DNA of 64,000 bases, taken from CAVTBX01 sp963733135. GTDB taxonomy: Bacteria > Actinomycetota > Thermoleophilia > Gaiellales > Gaiellaceae. Both the position numbers and the translations under genes were made by a program. Shown one piece after another: positions 33,787-42,500 of the stretch. The stretch lies in assembly GCA_963733135.1 (NCBI GenBank), contig CAVTBX010000008.1:124001-188000 (forward strand), read 5' to 3'. The notes below the pieces were generated by a model. The model saw only the letters and a list, made by a program, of their open reading frames with translations, ran no database searches and was not told the DNA's origin. Every line of letters starts with the position of its first letter. The first letter of the stretch is position 1.

Positions 33787-34688
33787 ACCGCCAATGCGAG
33801 CTGGCGCGCCGCGCGCGACCTCGACGTCGCACGCGTTCCCGGCCCGATGCCGTGGCGGATTCGGAGCCGCGCGACCCGCTCGGAGATCTGCTCCTGGTAC
33901 TGCTTCGGGGCGTAGGCCCGCTTCCCGTAGAGCTCGACGTAGCGCGGGTAGAGCCACGGGTACGCGCGCTCCATCCACGGCATGAAGTGGTCGCGGATGC
34001 CCGGGCGGACATGCAGGAGGATCCCGGTGGCGAACGACACGCCCGCGTCCGCGCAGGCCGCGAGCACCTCGTCGAGGTGCTCCTCGTCGTCAGTAAGCCC
34101 GGGCAGGAGCGGCGCCAACAGGACACCCGTGCGGATTCCGGCGTCGGCGAAGCGCTTCAGGATCTCAAGCCGCTTCCGCCCCGGCGGCGTGCCTGGCTCG
34201 ACGACGCGGCGCACGCTCTCGTCGAGTGTCCCCACGCTCATGGCCACGCTCACGTCGGTGACCTCGGCCAGCCTGCGGAAGACGTCCAGGTCGCGGACGA
34301 TGAGGGTCGACTTCGTCAGCATGGACATCGGGTTCTCGAAGTCGGCCAGCGCCTCGACGACTCCGCGCGTCAGCCGGTAGCGCCCCTCGCAGTGCTGGTA
34401 CGGGTCGGTTGCCGTGCCCATCGCGACCGCCTCCCCCTCCCACCTCGGAGACGCGAGCTCGCGGCGCAGCACGTCGACGACATTCGTCTTGACGATGATC
34501 TTGGACGAGAAATCTTCGCCCACGCCGAGGTCGAGGTAGGCGTGGAACGCCCGCGCGAAGCAGTAGTGGCACGAGTGCGTGCAGCCCCGGTAGGGGTTGA
34601 CCGTCCACCGGAAAGGCACGCGGCTCTGCTCCGGGACGCGGTTTAGGGCGGTCTTGCAGCCGTCCTCGAGGTACGTCGCTCTGGCCAT
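33783..34688 (-). CDS. Radical SAM protein, Rv2578c family
   Basis: A 301-residue iron-sulphur enzyme: the cluster motif CTHSCHYC (CxxxCxxC) near residue 36, MGTATDPYQHCEGRYRLTRG near 91 and STLIVRDLD near 126. The family is related to spore photoproduct lyase-like proteins and is named after the M. tuberculosis gene, whose reaction is unknown. Immediately upstream (12 bases before the ATG) lies a perfect LexA-type palindrome, so DNA-damage control is likely. Convergent with the 52-residue gene. Confidence 0.88.
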   Translation of the reverse strand: MARATYLEDGCKTALNRVPEQSRVPFRWTVNPYRGCTHSCHYCFARAFHAYLDLGVGEDFSSKIIVKTNVVDVLRRELASPRWEGEAVAMGTATDPYQHCEGRYRLTRGVVEALADFENPMSMLTKSTLIVRDLDVFRRLAEVTDVSVAMSVGTLDESVRRVVEPGTPPGRKRLEILKRFADAGIRTGVLLAPLLPGLTDDEEHLDEVLAACADAGVSFATGILLHVRPGIRDHFMPWMERAYPWLYPRYVELYGKRAYAPKQYQEQISERVARLRIRHGIGPGTRATSRSRAARQLALAV

Positions 34689-34699
34689 GGCTCACTATA

Positions 34700-34711
34700 G
34701 AACATATGTTC
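34700..34711. promoter_or_regulatory. LexA-like operator GAACATATGTTC
   Basis: A perfect 12-base palindrome GAAC-ATAT-GTTC matching the actinobacterial/Bacillus SOS box core GAAC-N4-GTTC. It lies between the divergent radical SAM gene and the VOC gene, 12 bases from the former's ATG. Confidence 0.7.
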
Positions 34712-34732
34712 GTATCCTGGCATAGTGCCCGG

Positions 34733-35165
34733 ATGACCCCGCCCGCCCGCGCCGGGCTCGGCACGACGATCCCCGCGCTCCCCGTCCGCGACGTCCGGGC
34801 GGCCGTCGTCCACTACCGCGAGCGCTTCGGCTTCGAGCCTGTGCATGAGGATTCGGGCTTCGCCGTGCTCGTCCGGGACGACGCCGTCCTCCACCTCTGG
34901 GGCGCAAGCGACGAGGACTGGCGCTCCCGCGCTTGACCTCGCTGCGCGGCCGGTCTGCTCGGGTGCGGAGTCGTTCCTGGCCGGCACCGCGAGTTGCCGG
35001 ATCGAGGCGGCCGACCCCGACGCGCTCTTCACCGAGCTCGAACCGAAGGGCGCCCTCCACCCCACCGTCACCCGCGTCGAGGACACGGACTTCGGCACGC
35101 GGGAGTTTGCGACCGTCGACCTGGACGGAAACCTGCTTGCGTTCTACCGCTGGCGCAGTGCCTAG
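34733..35165 (+). pseudogene. VOC/bleomycin-resistance-like protein, +1 frameshift
   Basis: From ATG 34733 the frame encodes LGTTIPALPVRDVRAAVVHY, FGFEPVHEDSG and LHLWGASDEDWRSR, then stops at 34936. Skipping one base near 34933 restores LDLAARPVCSGAESFLAGTA, DPDALFTELEPKG and FATVDLDGNLLAFYRW to the stop at 35165, a complete bleomycin-resistance-type VOC protein. Same kind of one-base lesion as at 25061. The upstream ATG at 34706 would lie inside the LexA-like box and is not chosen. Confidence 0.75.
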
Positions 35166-35180
35166 GCGGCGGCCCCGCGC

Positions 35181-36341
35181 ATGACCGACTCCGTCGCCGA
35201 GCGTTACGTCCGATTGGGCCTCCAGGTCGGCCGCCACGTCGACGGGATCGTCGACTCCTACTTCGGCCCGCCCGAGCTCTCCGCTGCTGTCGACGCCGAG
35301 GAGCCTGTCGCCCCGCGCGAGCTCGTCTCGACGGCCGAGGCGCTGCTGGCCGAACTCGAAGACGGCTGGCTGCGTGATCAGATGTCGGGCCTGCGTACCT
35401 ATGCCGGCGTTCTCGCAGGCGAGTCGACTCCGTATGCGGACGAAGTCGAGGGCTGTTACGGCGTCCGGCCTACCTGGACGGACGAGGCCGTCTTCGCGGC
35501 CGCGCACGCTGAGCTCGAGGCGCTGCTTCCCGGCACCGGGGCGCTGACCCAGCGCAAGGAGCGGTGGGAGGCCTCGATCCGAGTCCCGCCGGAAGATGTC
35601 GAGCGCACGGTGGCGGCTGTCATCGCGGAGGCACGCTCCCTCACGCAAGGGCTCGTCGATCTTCCGGTCCGCGAGGGCGTCGACCTCGAAACCGTGCGTG
35701 ACGTCCCTTGGCTTGCGTTCTGCGAGTACCTGGGCGACGGGCGAAGCGAGATTTCCGTGAACGCCGACCTTCCGCTCTCGGCCATCGAGCTGCTCCGGCT
35801 CACGCTGCACGAGACCTATCCCGGCCACCACACGGAGCGCTGCTGCAAGGAGGAATTCCTCGTACGCGGTCGAGGCTTGCTCGAAGAGACGATCGTCCTC
35901 GTCCCCACCCCGCAGTCGCTGGTCTCGGAGGGCATAGCCGAGCTCGCGCCCGACGTTCTGCTCGCGGGCGATGGAGGCGCGGCGCTCGCCGCCGTAGTGC
36001 ACGACGCGGGCATCGAGCTCGACCTCACCCACGCGCTCGCCGTCGAGCGGGCGCTCGAGCCGTGCCGATCGGCAGAGGTCAACGCTGCCCTGATGCTCCA
36101 CGACGCCGGAGCAAGCGAGGCCGAGGCGCAGGCTTATCTCGAACGCTGGGCCCTAATCACGCCTGAGCTCGCAGCCCACCTCGTCAGGTTCATGACCGAC
36201 CCGACCTCGCGGAGCTACATCCTGACCTACTCGGCCGGGCGGAAGCTCTGCCGCGCGTACGTGGCGGGCGATCCGGAGCGCTTCCGCCGGCTCTTGACCG
36301 AGCAGGTGCGCGTCGGCGAGCTCCTCACATCAACCGTGTGA
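35181..36341 (+). CDS. DUF885-like putative metallopeptidase
   Basis: A 386-residue cytosolic protein with HETYPGHHTE (an HExxH plus downstream His, as in DUF885 carboxypeptidase-like proteins) near residue 212, and VVHDAGIELDLTHALAVERA and RWALITPELA later. The zinc-binding pattern HExxxHH and the acidic composition fit the family, whose members are not all peptidases. Starts 15 bases after the frameshifted VOC gene. Confidence 0.75.
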   Translation: MTDSVAERYVRLGLQVGRHVDGIVDSYFGPPELSAAVDAEEPVAPRELVSTAEALLAELEDGWLRDQMSGLRTYAGVLAGESTPYADEVEGCYGVRPTWTDEAVFAAAHAELEALLPGTGALTQRKERWEASIRVPPEDVERTVAAVIAEARSLTQGLVDLPVREGVDLETVRDVPWLAFCEYLGDGRSEISVNADLPLSAIELLRLTLHETYPGHHTERCCKEEFLVRGRGLLEETIVLVPTPQSLVSEGIAELAPDVLLAGDGGAALAAVVHDAGIELDLTHALAVERALEPCRSAEVNAALMLHDAGASEAEAQAYLERWALITPELAAHLVRFMTDPTSRSYILTYSAGRKLCRAYVAGDPERFRRLLTEQVRVGELLTSTV

Positions 36342-36347
36342 GTAAAC

Positions 36348-36402
36348 GCGGCCGGCACAGCCGGCCGCTCCATACGAATCGCGCAAACCTCGGCGCGATT
36401 CG
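36348..36402. terminator. Twin stem-loops between convergent genes
   Basis: GCGGCCGGC-ACA-GCCGGCCGC (36348-36368) followed by CGAATCGCG-N10-CGCGATTCG (36375-36402), both perfect, in the 88-base gap between the DUF885 gene and sigA. Probably a bidirectional terminator although no T-tract follows. Confidence 0.55.
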
Positions 36403-36429
36403 CCCGGCCGCCTCCGCGGCCTCCGGCGC

Positions 36430-37488
36430 CTAGGCGGCTTCGCGGAGCGCCTCGATCTCGCGGCGCTCGGCGAGTCTCGCCAGTGCTCGCGACTCGATCT
36501 GCCGCACGCGCTCCCGCGTGATGCCGAGCTGACGACCGATCTCCTCGAGCGAGACCGGGTCTGTGTCGCTGTCCAATCCGTAGCGGAGCCTGATGACCTT
36601 CTGCTCCCGCTCGGGCAGCTCGCCGACCGCGTGGTGAAGAGCCTGCTCTGCGAGGCTGACCTCGACCTCCTCGGCGGGCACGTCTGACTCGCCCGCGATC
36701 AGGTCGCCGTAGGACGAGTCGTTGTCGTTCGAGAGCGGCTTGTCGAGGCTCGCGACAGCGCGGGCCGCGGCGCGCACTTCGCGCACCTGCTTGAGCGGCA
36801 GCTTCGTCGCCTTCGAGATCTCCTGCTCGGTCGGCTCGCGCTCGAGCTTGGCCCAGAGATCACGCTCCGCACGGAAGATCTTCTGCTCGCGCTCGACGAT
36901 GTGCACCGGGATCCGGATCGTGCGCGACTTGTTCGCCACGCCGCGCTGCACGGCCTGGCGGATCCACCACGTCGCGTACGTCGAGAACTTGTAGCCACGG
37001 CGCCAGTCGAACTTCTCCACGGCCCGGATGAGCCCGATGATCCCCTCCTGGATCAGGTCGAGGAGTGACAAGCCGTGTCCCTGGTAGCGCTTCGCGATCG
37101 ACACGACGAGCCGCAGGTTCGAGTTGATCATCCTGTCCTTGGCGGCCCTGTCGCCGCGCTCGATGCGCTTCGCGAGCTCGACCTCCTCCTGCGCGGTCAG
37201 GAGCGGGTAGCGCCCCATCTCGTTCAGGAAGAGCTGGAGGGCGTCCGTTGTCGTGGCCGCCAGGTCGCCGTTCACGTAGCTCGCGTCGACGGCGTCGGCG
37301 CGGACGCAGTCGTCCGTGACCTCGATGCCGCGCTCTTCGATCCGGTCGTACAGATCCTCGATCCCCTCCTCGTCGAGCTCGAGCAGCCCGACGAACTCGT
37401 GCAGCTCCGAGATGTGGAGGCAGCCCTGCTCCTCTCCACGGTCGAGGAGGGCATCGATCTGTGCACGGGGTGACTGTTGCGTCGCCAT
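36430..37488 (-). CDS. sigA: Primary-type sigma factor (RpoD/SigA)
   Basis: A 352-residue sigma-70: a region 1.1-like acidic start (ISELHEFVGLLELDEEGIED), region 1.2 (ALQLFLNEMGRYPLLTAQEE), 2.1-2.4 (NLRLVVSIAKRYQGHGLSLL, GYKFSTYATWWIRQAVQRGV), region 3 and region 4.2 (ITRERVRQIESRALARL). This is the group 1 architecture with a short N terminus, so it should recognise ordinary -35/-10 promoters. A second group 2 factor cannot be excluded without the rest of the genome. Confidence 0.92.
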   Translation of the reverse strand: MATQQSPRAQIDALLDRGEEQGCLHISELHEFVGLLELDEEGIEDLYDRIEERGIEVTDDCVRADAVDASYVNGDLAATTTDALQLFLNEMGRYPLLTAQEEVELAKRIERGDRAAKDRMINSNLRLVVSIAKRYQGHGLSLLDLIQEGIIGLIRAVEKFDWRRGYKFSTYATWWIRQAVQRGVANKSRTIRIPVHIVEREQKIFRAERDLWAKLEREPTEQEISKATKLPLKQVREVRAAARAVASLDKPLSNDNDSSYGDLIAGESDVPAEEVEVSLAEQALHHAVGELPEREQKVIRLRYGLDSDTDPVSLEEIGRQLGITRERVRQIESRALARLAERREIEALREAA

Positions 37489-37521
37489 TCAGAGGTGGTT
37501 CCCGACCCTGAGGAGGGCTAA

Positions 37522-38384
37522 TCAGGCGTGCGGCGGGATGGGGTCCCGCGGCCTGAAGTTTGCACCGATCGAGGCGCTCACGACGAGCGCAACGGCGAGC
37601 CACTCGTACGCGGAGAGCGCCTGCGAGAGGAAGACGGCGCCGACCAGCGCGGCCACCGCGGGCTCGAGGCTCATGAAGATTCCGAACGTCCCGGTGGGAA
37701 GCCGGCGGAGCGCGGCGAGCTCGAGGCTGTACGGGACGACCGAGCCGAGCAGCCCTACGGCCAGGCCGACAGCGAGAACGGACGGCTCGAGGACGGCCTC
37801 GCCCGCCGAGGCGATTCCGAGCGGCGTCATGATCGCGGCGCTGAGCAGCATCGAGAGCGTCAACCCGTCGAGCAGCGGCCAGCTCTCCCCCAGGCGCTTG
37901 CCGATCAGGATGTAGCCGCCCCAGCAGGCCGCCGCGGCCAAGCGCGAGAGCGAGCCCGACGGGGTCGAGGTCGACGGTCGGGCTTCCGAGCAGGGCCACC
38001 CCTGCGGCGGCGAGCACGATCCAGACGTAATCGCGGGCACGCTGCGACCCGGCGACGGCGACCGCGAGCGGCCCCAGGAACTCGATGGTGACCGCCAGGC
38101 CGAGCGGGATCCGGTCGATGGACGCGTAGAAGCACGAGTTCATGAGCGCCAGAGTCGCGCCGAGCGCCACCACGTGAAGCAGCGGTCGCGACCGCACGCG
38201 TCGGAGGACGCCGACGTTCAGCGCGAGCAGGACGAGCGCGCCGAAGAGCTGGCGGAGCCACACGGCTCCGAGCGGGCCGGCCTCCTCGAAGAGCGTGGTC
38301 GCGAGCGCGGCGGCGCCCTGAAAGGAGAAGGCCGCGGCGACGCACGAGCGCCGTCGCCGGCGTCCTGGAGAGGAGTGCGTTCAC
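37522..38384 (-). pseudogene. EamA-family transporter, two +1 frameshifts
   Basis: Reads in three frames. From GTG 38384: MNALLSRTPATALV. Skipping the base at 38342 gives VAAAFSFQGAAALATTLFEE then AVWLRQLFGALVLLALNVGV and FYASIDRIPLGLAVTIEFLG. Skipping one of two C at 37938-37939 gives AAACWGGYILIGKRLGE and GTFGIFMSLEPAVAALVGAV to the stop at 37522. Together this is a complete ten-helix drug/metabolite transporter of about 287 residues. Two single-base lesions in one gene, both of the same sign. Confidence 0.75.
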
Positions 38385-38432
38385 GGCCGCGCGATCGTAC
38401 GCAGGCGGCGGCCGGCGGTAGGGTCACACGCG

Positions 38433-39051
38433 ATGCCGGACGCCGCACTCGCTCGCGCTCTTCGCGGTCGCCGCGACGGTGTTGCTCCTCGTGCCCGGCC
38501 CGGCTGTTCTCTACGTCATCGCTCAGAGCGCCGAGCACGGCAGGCGCGCCGGCCTCGTCTCGGTGGCCGGACTCCACCTCGGCACCTTCGTCCACACCGC
38601 CGCGGCGGCCGTCGGGCTCTCGGCGCTCGTGGTCTCGTCGGCGGTCGCGTTCAGTGCCGTCAAGTACGTGGGAGCCGCCTACCTCATCTTCCTCGGCATC
38701 CGGCGCCTGCTTGCCCGCGATCCGAAGCTGCCGGAGCGGATTCCCGCCGCCCCTCTTCGCAGAGTCTTCTTCCAGGGCGTGGTCGTTGCGGTCCTGAATC
38801 CGAAGACCGCGCTCTTCTTCCTGGCGTTTGTCCCGCAGTTCGTCGACCCCGAGCGCACCGTGTGGACTCAGGTGGTCGTGTTCGGCGTCGTGTTCACGGT
38901 GCTCGGGCTCGTCAGCGATGGGCTCTACGCCTGCGCGGCCGGCTTGCTCGGAGGATGGCTCAGGGCACACCGGCGCGCACTCCGGCTGACCTCCGGCACG
39001 GTTTACATCGGACTCGGCGCGGCAACCGCGCTCACGCGCCGCGCCGGCTAG
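38433..39051 (+). pseudogene. LysE-family amino-acid exporter, probable +1 frameshift near the start
   Basis: ATG 38433 encodes MPDAA; skipping the C at 38448 continues SLALFAVAATVLLLVPGPAV, the typical LysE/RhtB first helix, then LGIRRLLARDPK and FFLAFVPQFVDPE to 39051. Without the shift a GTG at 38476 or TTG at 38479 could start a slightly truncated protein lacking half the first helix. So it may be a real gene with an internal start or a frameshifted one. Six helices expected. Confidence 0.65.
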
Positions 39052-39054
39052 GCG

Positions 39055-40137
39055 ATGGCCGAGCGGACGCTGGACGGCCGCTCGCTGAACCGCGCCCTCC
39101 TCGCCCGCCAGCTACTTCTCGACCGCGTCGATCTGCCTGTCGAGGCCGCGCTCGCGCACCTGGTCGGTATGCAGGCGCAGTCTCCCCAAGCTCCGTACAC
39201 CGGCTTGTGGGCGCGGCTCCGCGGCTTCGATCCCGAGGAGCTGTCCCGGCTCGTGTCCGAGCGGCGCGCGGTGCGAGTCGTCCTCATGCGCTCGACGATC
39301 CACCTTGTCACCGCGGACGACTGCCTGGAGCTCAGGCCGCTCGTCCAGGTCGTCAGCGAGCGCGGGCTCAGCGGGAACTATGGGCGACAGCTCGAGGGCA
39401 TCGACCGGGACGCCGTAGCAGCGTTCGGCCGGGAGGAGCTGAAGCGGGAGCCGCGCACGTCGAGCGAGCTCGAGCCGAGCCTCGCGGAGCGCTGGCCGGA
39501 GCACGACGCGCACGCACTCGCGATGGTCGTCCGAGCGCACGTGCCGCTCGTCCAGGTTCCGCCGCGTGGGCTCTGGCGGCAACGCGGGCGGCCGATTGTC
39601 GTCCCTGCCGAGTCCTGGCTTGGCCGTCCGCTCGCAGCAGATCCTTCGCCTGAGCGGTTGTTGCTTCGCTACCTGGCAGCGTTCGGGCCGGCCAGCGTGC
39701 GGGACGCCCAGGTGTGGTCCGGCCTGACGCGCCTCCGCGAGGTCGCGGATCGTCTTCGCCCCGAGCTTCGCGTCTTCCGTGACCAGAACGGCGTGGAGCT
39801 CCTCGACGTGCCCGACGGACTGTTCCCCGACCCTGAGACGCCTGCGCCGCCGCGGTTCCTGCCGGAGTACGACAACGTGCTCCTGTCCCATGCCGACAGG
39901 TCGCGTGTTGCCGAGCGTGAGAACGTGACGCGCGTCTTCACGAAGGGCGGCCTACTCGTCGACGGGTTCCTCGCGGGGCGCTGGGGCCTGAGCCGGGAGC
40001 GTGGTCGTCCGCGGCTCGAGGTCGAGCTCTTTCGCCGCCTGACGAGGGCCGAGCGCGCCGCCGTGACTGAGGAGGGCGAGCGCCTAGGAGCGTTTCTCTC
40101 CCCTGGCGCCGAGCCGGGCGAGGTCGCTTTTCGTTAG
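39055..40137 (+). CDS. AlkZ-like winged-helix protein (HTH_42)
   Basis: A 360-residue protein of the PF06224 family: start TLDGRSLNRALLARQLLLDR, the conserved MQAQSPQAPYTGLWARL near residue 38, FRDQNGVELLDVPDG and FLPEYDNVLLSH near 265. Family members include DNA glycosylases that excise alkylated bases or unhook crosslinks (AlkZ, YcaQ); others are uncharacterised. The catalytic QxQ of AlkZ aligns with the QAQ in MQAQS, by eye. Its stop shares TTAG with the convergent next gene. Confidence 0.85.
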   Translation: MAERTLDGRSLNRALLARQLLLDRVDLPVEAALAHLVGMQAQSPQAPYTGLWARLRGFDPEELSRLVSERRAVRVVLMRSTIHLVTADDCLELRPLVQVVSERGLSGNYGRQLEGIDRDAVAAFGREELKREPRTSSELEPSLAERWPEHDAHALAMVVRAHVPLVQVPPRGLWRQRGRPIVVPAESWLGRPLAADPSPERLLLRYLAAFGPASVRDAQVWSGLTRLREVADRLRPELRVFRDQNGVELLDVPDGLFPDPETPAPPRFLPEYDNVLLSHADRSRVAERENVTRVFTKGGLLVDGFLAGRWGLSRERGRPRLEVELFRRLTRAERAAVTEEGERLGAFLSPGAEPGEVAFR

Positions 40138-40799
40138 GCGTTGGCCTGCTCGCCGTGCGTCTCTCCTGGGATCCGCCGTACCGAGCCCCAGCCGTAGACG
40201 GCCCAGGCGACGAGAAGGCCGGCGCCGATGAACGCTCCGACTGCGTCAGAGACGAGGTCGGTGACCGTGTCCTCGTTCCCGAGCTGAAGATCGCTGCCGA
40301 TCGTCGAGTCGGCGGCCCACTCCACGATCTCCCAAAGCGCGCCAACGGCGAGGCCGAGCGCCGCGGTCACGATGAAGAGGCCGACGTAGTGCGCCCGCGA
40401 TTCGGAGTCCCGCGGGTCCGATACCAGCTCGATCCGGGCCAGGAGGATGTAGAGCACCTGACCCGAGAAGAGCGGCACCAGGACATGGACGATGTTGTCG
40501 TAGAACGAGAGCGACTCGTAGAGCCCGACCGCGTCACCCCAGCCCGTCAGCGCGAACGCGAGGCAGAAGGCAAGGTCGTAGATCCGCGGCAGCAGGATGG
40601 GCCGCACGGCGTACACGGCCACGGTCGAGACGAAGAGGTTGAGCGGAAAGTCCCCGCCGACGAGCCAGACGAGCAAGACCCCGATCGGGAACGTGAGCCG
40701 AATGAGGTCGATCGGGTCGCGAATCCAGCGCGACCAGTCGCCGAAGACGAGGGTGTGCGAGTCCATCGAGTTCGGGTTCCCACCAGAGGGCTGGTTCAT
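40134..40799 (-). CDS. YjdF/DUF2238-like membrane protein
   Basis: A 221-residue integral membrane protein with about six helices and the family's polar motifs FYDNIVHVLVPLFSG near 100, ALWEIVEWAADSTIGSDLQL near 155 and the following DTVTDLVSDAVGAFIG. These acidic residues face the membrane in this family; function unknown. ATG 40799 or the in-frame ATG 40766 could be the start. Confidence 0.75.
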   Translation of the reverse strand: MNQPSGGNPNSMDSHTLVFGDWSRWIRDPIDLIRLTFPIGVLLVWLVGGDFPLNLFVSTVAVYAVRPILLPRIYDLAFCLAFALTGWGDAVGLYESLSFYDNIVHVLVPLFSGQVLYILLARIELVSDPRDSESRAHYVGLFIVTAALGLAVGALWEIVEWAADSTIGSDLQLGNEDTVTDLVSDAVGAFIGAGLLVAWAVYGWGSVRRIPGETHGEQANA

Positions 40800-40813
40800 A
40801 CTCGTGGGCGCGA

Positions 40814-41359
40814 ATGCTCACTGGACGCTCCATCGAGCTCCGCCCCGTTCGTGAGACCGATCTCGAGGCGATGTACGCGGCGCACGTGAAGATCGCGGAC
40901 CGCGGCCCCAACTTCCCGCTCGGCGTCCTGTCCGAGCCGGCCTTTCGCCGCGAGTTCGGAGAGAGCGGCTTCTGGACGAAGGACGCCGGGACGCTCCTGA
41001 TCGTCACGCGAGAGGACGAGATCGCCGGACACATCGAGTTCTTCGTGCCGGTCAGCTACTGGGATGCGTTCGAGCTCTCCTACCAGATCTACGGCGACCG
41101 TTTCGCCGGCCGCGGCTACGCGACCGAGGCCGTCCAACTGGTCGTCGACTATCTCTTCGCCACGAAGAAGCAGCACCGGATCCATCTCGTGATCGTCCCC
41201 GAGAACGCCGCGTCGGTACGGATCGCCGAGAAGTGCGGGTTCGTCCTGGAGGGCACGGTGCGCGGCGCGTTCTTCAACGACGGCCGAAACCACGACGTGC
41301 TGCTCTACTCGCTCCTACGAGACGATCCACGACCCTGGAACATCTCAGCCGAGGACTGA
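40814..41359 (+). CDS. GNAT N-acetyltransferase (RimJ/RimL-like)
   Basis: A 181-residue GNAT: IELRPVRETDLEAMYAAHVK at the start, YGDRFAGRGYATEAVQLVVD (acetyl-CoA loop, RGYATEA) near 92, and VPENAASVRIAEKCGFVLEG near 132. Acts on the alpha-amino group of proteins or small amines; substrate cannot be told. Starts 15 bases from the divergent YjdF-like gene. Confidence 0.88.
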   Translation: MLTGRSIELRPVRETDLEAMYAAHVKIADRGPNFPLGVLSEPAFRREFGESGFWTKDAGTLLIVTREDEIAGHIEFFVPVSYWDAFELSYQIYGDRFAGRGYATEAVQLVVDYLFATKKQHRIHLVIVPENAASVRIAEKCGFVLEGTVRGAFFNDGRNHDVLLYSLLRDDPRPWNISAED

Positions 41360-41428
41360 GAGTGGACGACCGTGTTCGAGTCCGGGGTGGCTTTTCTCGT
41401 CGCCGCGCGCCAGCGAGGGCGGAATCGC

Positions 41429-41962
41429 CTACTCGCCGCCGGCCTGATACCGCACGTGGAACGCCTTCACACGCTTGCCGTCCATCTTCGCGAGGAGGCC
41501 CGGGTAGCGCCCGGCAAACTGTGTGCGACGGGCCACCAGCCACCAGCCAGCCGGCCGGAATCCATCCTCAGCGGAGTGATACTTCGCGTTCGGGTAGAGG
41601 TTCCGAAGGCGCCGTTGTCTATCGCCGACCTCCAGACCTCGAGCGGTCGTCCAGTCGTTGCCGCGCGCTCGAGCCGATCCGAAGTACCCGGTCGACCGGC
41701 GGCATGGATTCTCCCCGCCGAGGTTGTAGAAACCGATCTTGAGACCGTGCCGCGGCCAGCGAACCGTGCACGCGAAGCCGTTCCGATCGCGGTCTCCGGG
41801 CCGACCAAACGCGTCGATGGCACCGCCGAGCGTGCCGTCGCGCTTCACGAGGAACTGGCCGATCTTCGTGTCGCCGCGGATCGTGAAGGCCTGCGCGCTT
41901 GCCGCCACGACCGCACTCAGCACCATCCCGGTGACAATCAAGCCGATAACGCTTCGCTTCAC
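41429..41962 (-). CDS. Secreted hypothetical protein
   Basis: A 177-residue exported protein: signal peptide at residues 1-25 ending AQAF, then a beta-rich domain (GTLGGAIDAFGRPG, CTVRWPRHGLKIGFYNLGGE, NPC, GLEVGDRQRRLRNLYPNA, AFHVRYQAGGE). Two Cys probably form a disulphide. I believe similar proteins are frequent in Thermoleophilia; no function is known. Confidence 0.75.
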   Translation of the reverse strand: MKRSVIGLIVTGMVLSAVVAASAQAFTIRGDTKIGQFLVKRDGTLGGAIDAFGRPGDRDRNGFACTVRWPRHGLKIGFYNLGGENPCRRSTGYFGSARARGNDWTTARGLEVGDRQRRLRNLYPNAKYHSAEDGFRPAGWWLVARRTQFAGRYPGLLAKMDGKRVKAFHVRYQAGGE

Positions 41963-42024
41963 GCTAACCCCTTCCTCATCAGGCTGATCTCAAGCGTGGA
42001 AGCCCGCATGACGAGGGCCTCCAG

Positions 42025-42097
42025 AGCGGACGACGGGGTTCGAACCCGCGACCCTCAGCTTGGGAAGCTGATGCTCTACCAACTGAGCTACGTCCGC
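42025..42097 (-). tRNA. tRNA-Gly (anticodon CCC)
   Basis: A complete cloverleaf on the minus strand: acceptor stem GCGGACG/CGTCCGC, D arm AGCTCAGTTGGTAGAGC, anticodon stem TCAGC/GCTGA with loop TTCCCAA (anticodon CCC), and T arm GCGGGTTCGAACCCCGT. No CCA is encoded. 73 bases. Confidence 0.96.
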
Positions 42098-42191
42098 GCG
42101 CGCATCATTCTAGCGGGGGATGCCGAGCGGTTCGGAACGGCTCAGAATGCGGCGAAACGGGCGTGCGGCCCGCCCCTAGCAGGGAGGTCCC

Positions 42192-42350
42192 ATGCACGTT
42201 CAGACGAAGATTCGGCGCGAGGACGGACAGACCATGTCGGAGTACGCGGTCATCCTCGGAGTCATCACGCCGGCCATCATCGTCGCGCTCGGACTCCTCT
42301 CGGAGGCGGTTCGGGCACGCCTCGAGACGGTCATCGGGTTCTTCTCTTAG
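42192..42350 (+). CDS. Flp-type pilin subunit
   Basis: A 52-residue prepilin: basic leader (MHVQTKIRREDGQTMSEY), the class IVb pilin core TMSEYAVILGVITPAIIVAL and a short C terminus (LETVIGFFS). An AGGGAGG sequence lies just before the ATG. Such small Flp/Fap pilins form tad pili. No tad/cpa genes (assembly ATPase, prepilin peptidase) are in the window. Confidence 0.85.
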   Translation: MHVQTKIRREDGQTMSEYAVILGVITPAIIVALGLLSEAVRARLETVIGFFS

Positions 42351-42440
42351 GGCGGGCTCCAACGAGAAGGAGTGCGAGAGGCACCTGCCGCATAGGCGCC
42401 CTTCGCACTCGGCGAGATCTTACTCGCGGCAGCGCCCGCC
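42351..42440. terminator. Nested inverted repeats after the pilin gene
   Basis: GGCGGGC (42351-42357) pairs with GCCCGCC (42434-42440), and GAGTGCGA (42370-42377) pairs with TCGCACTC (42403-42410). Could terminate the pilin transcript before fba. Confidence 0.45.
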
Positions 42441-42500
42441 CGCCTAGCCCGCTCTCGGGGATAATCGAGCGGAAGCAACGCGGACCAGGAGGGGGCAGAC

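Noticed and set aside
34695..36101. A 468-residue minus-strand open frame
   Set aside because: It lies opposite the DUF885 and VOC genes, has no recognisable domain, and is Arg/Gly/Glu-rich as expected for an antisense reading in GC-rich DNA.
36348..36402. Twin stem-loops as a third copy of the 79-base element
   Set aside because: The stems differ in sequence from the element at 31607; only the GGCCGGGC-rich composition is shared.
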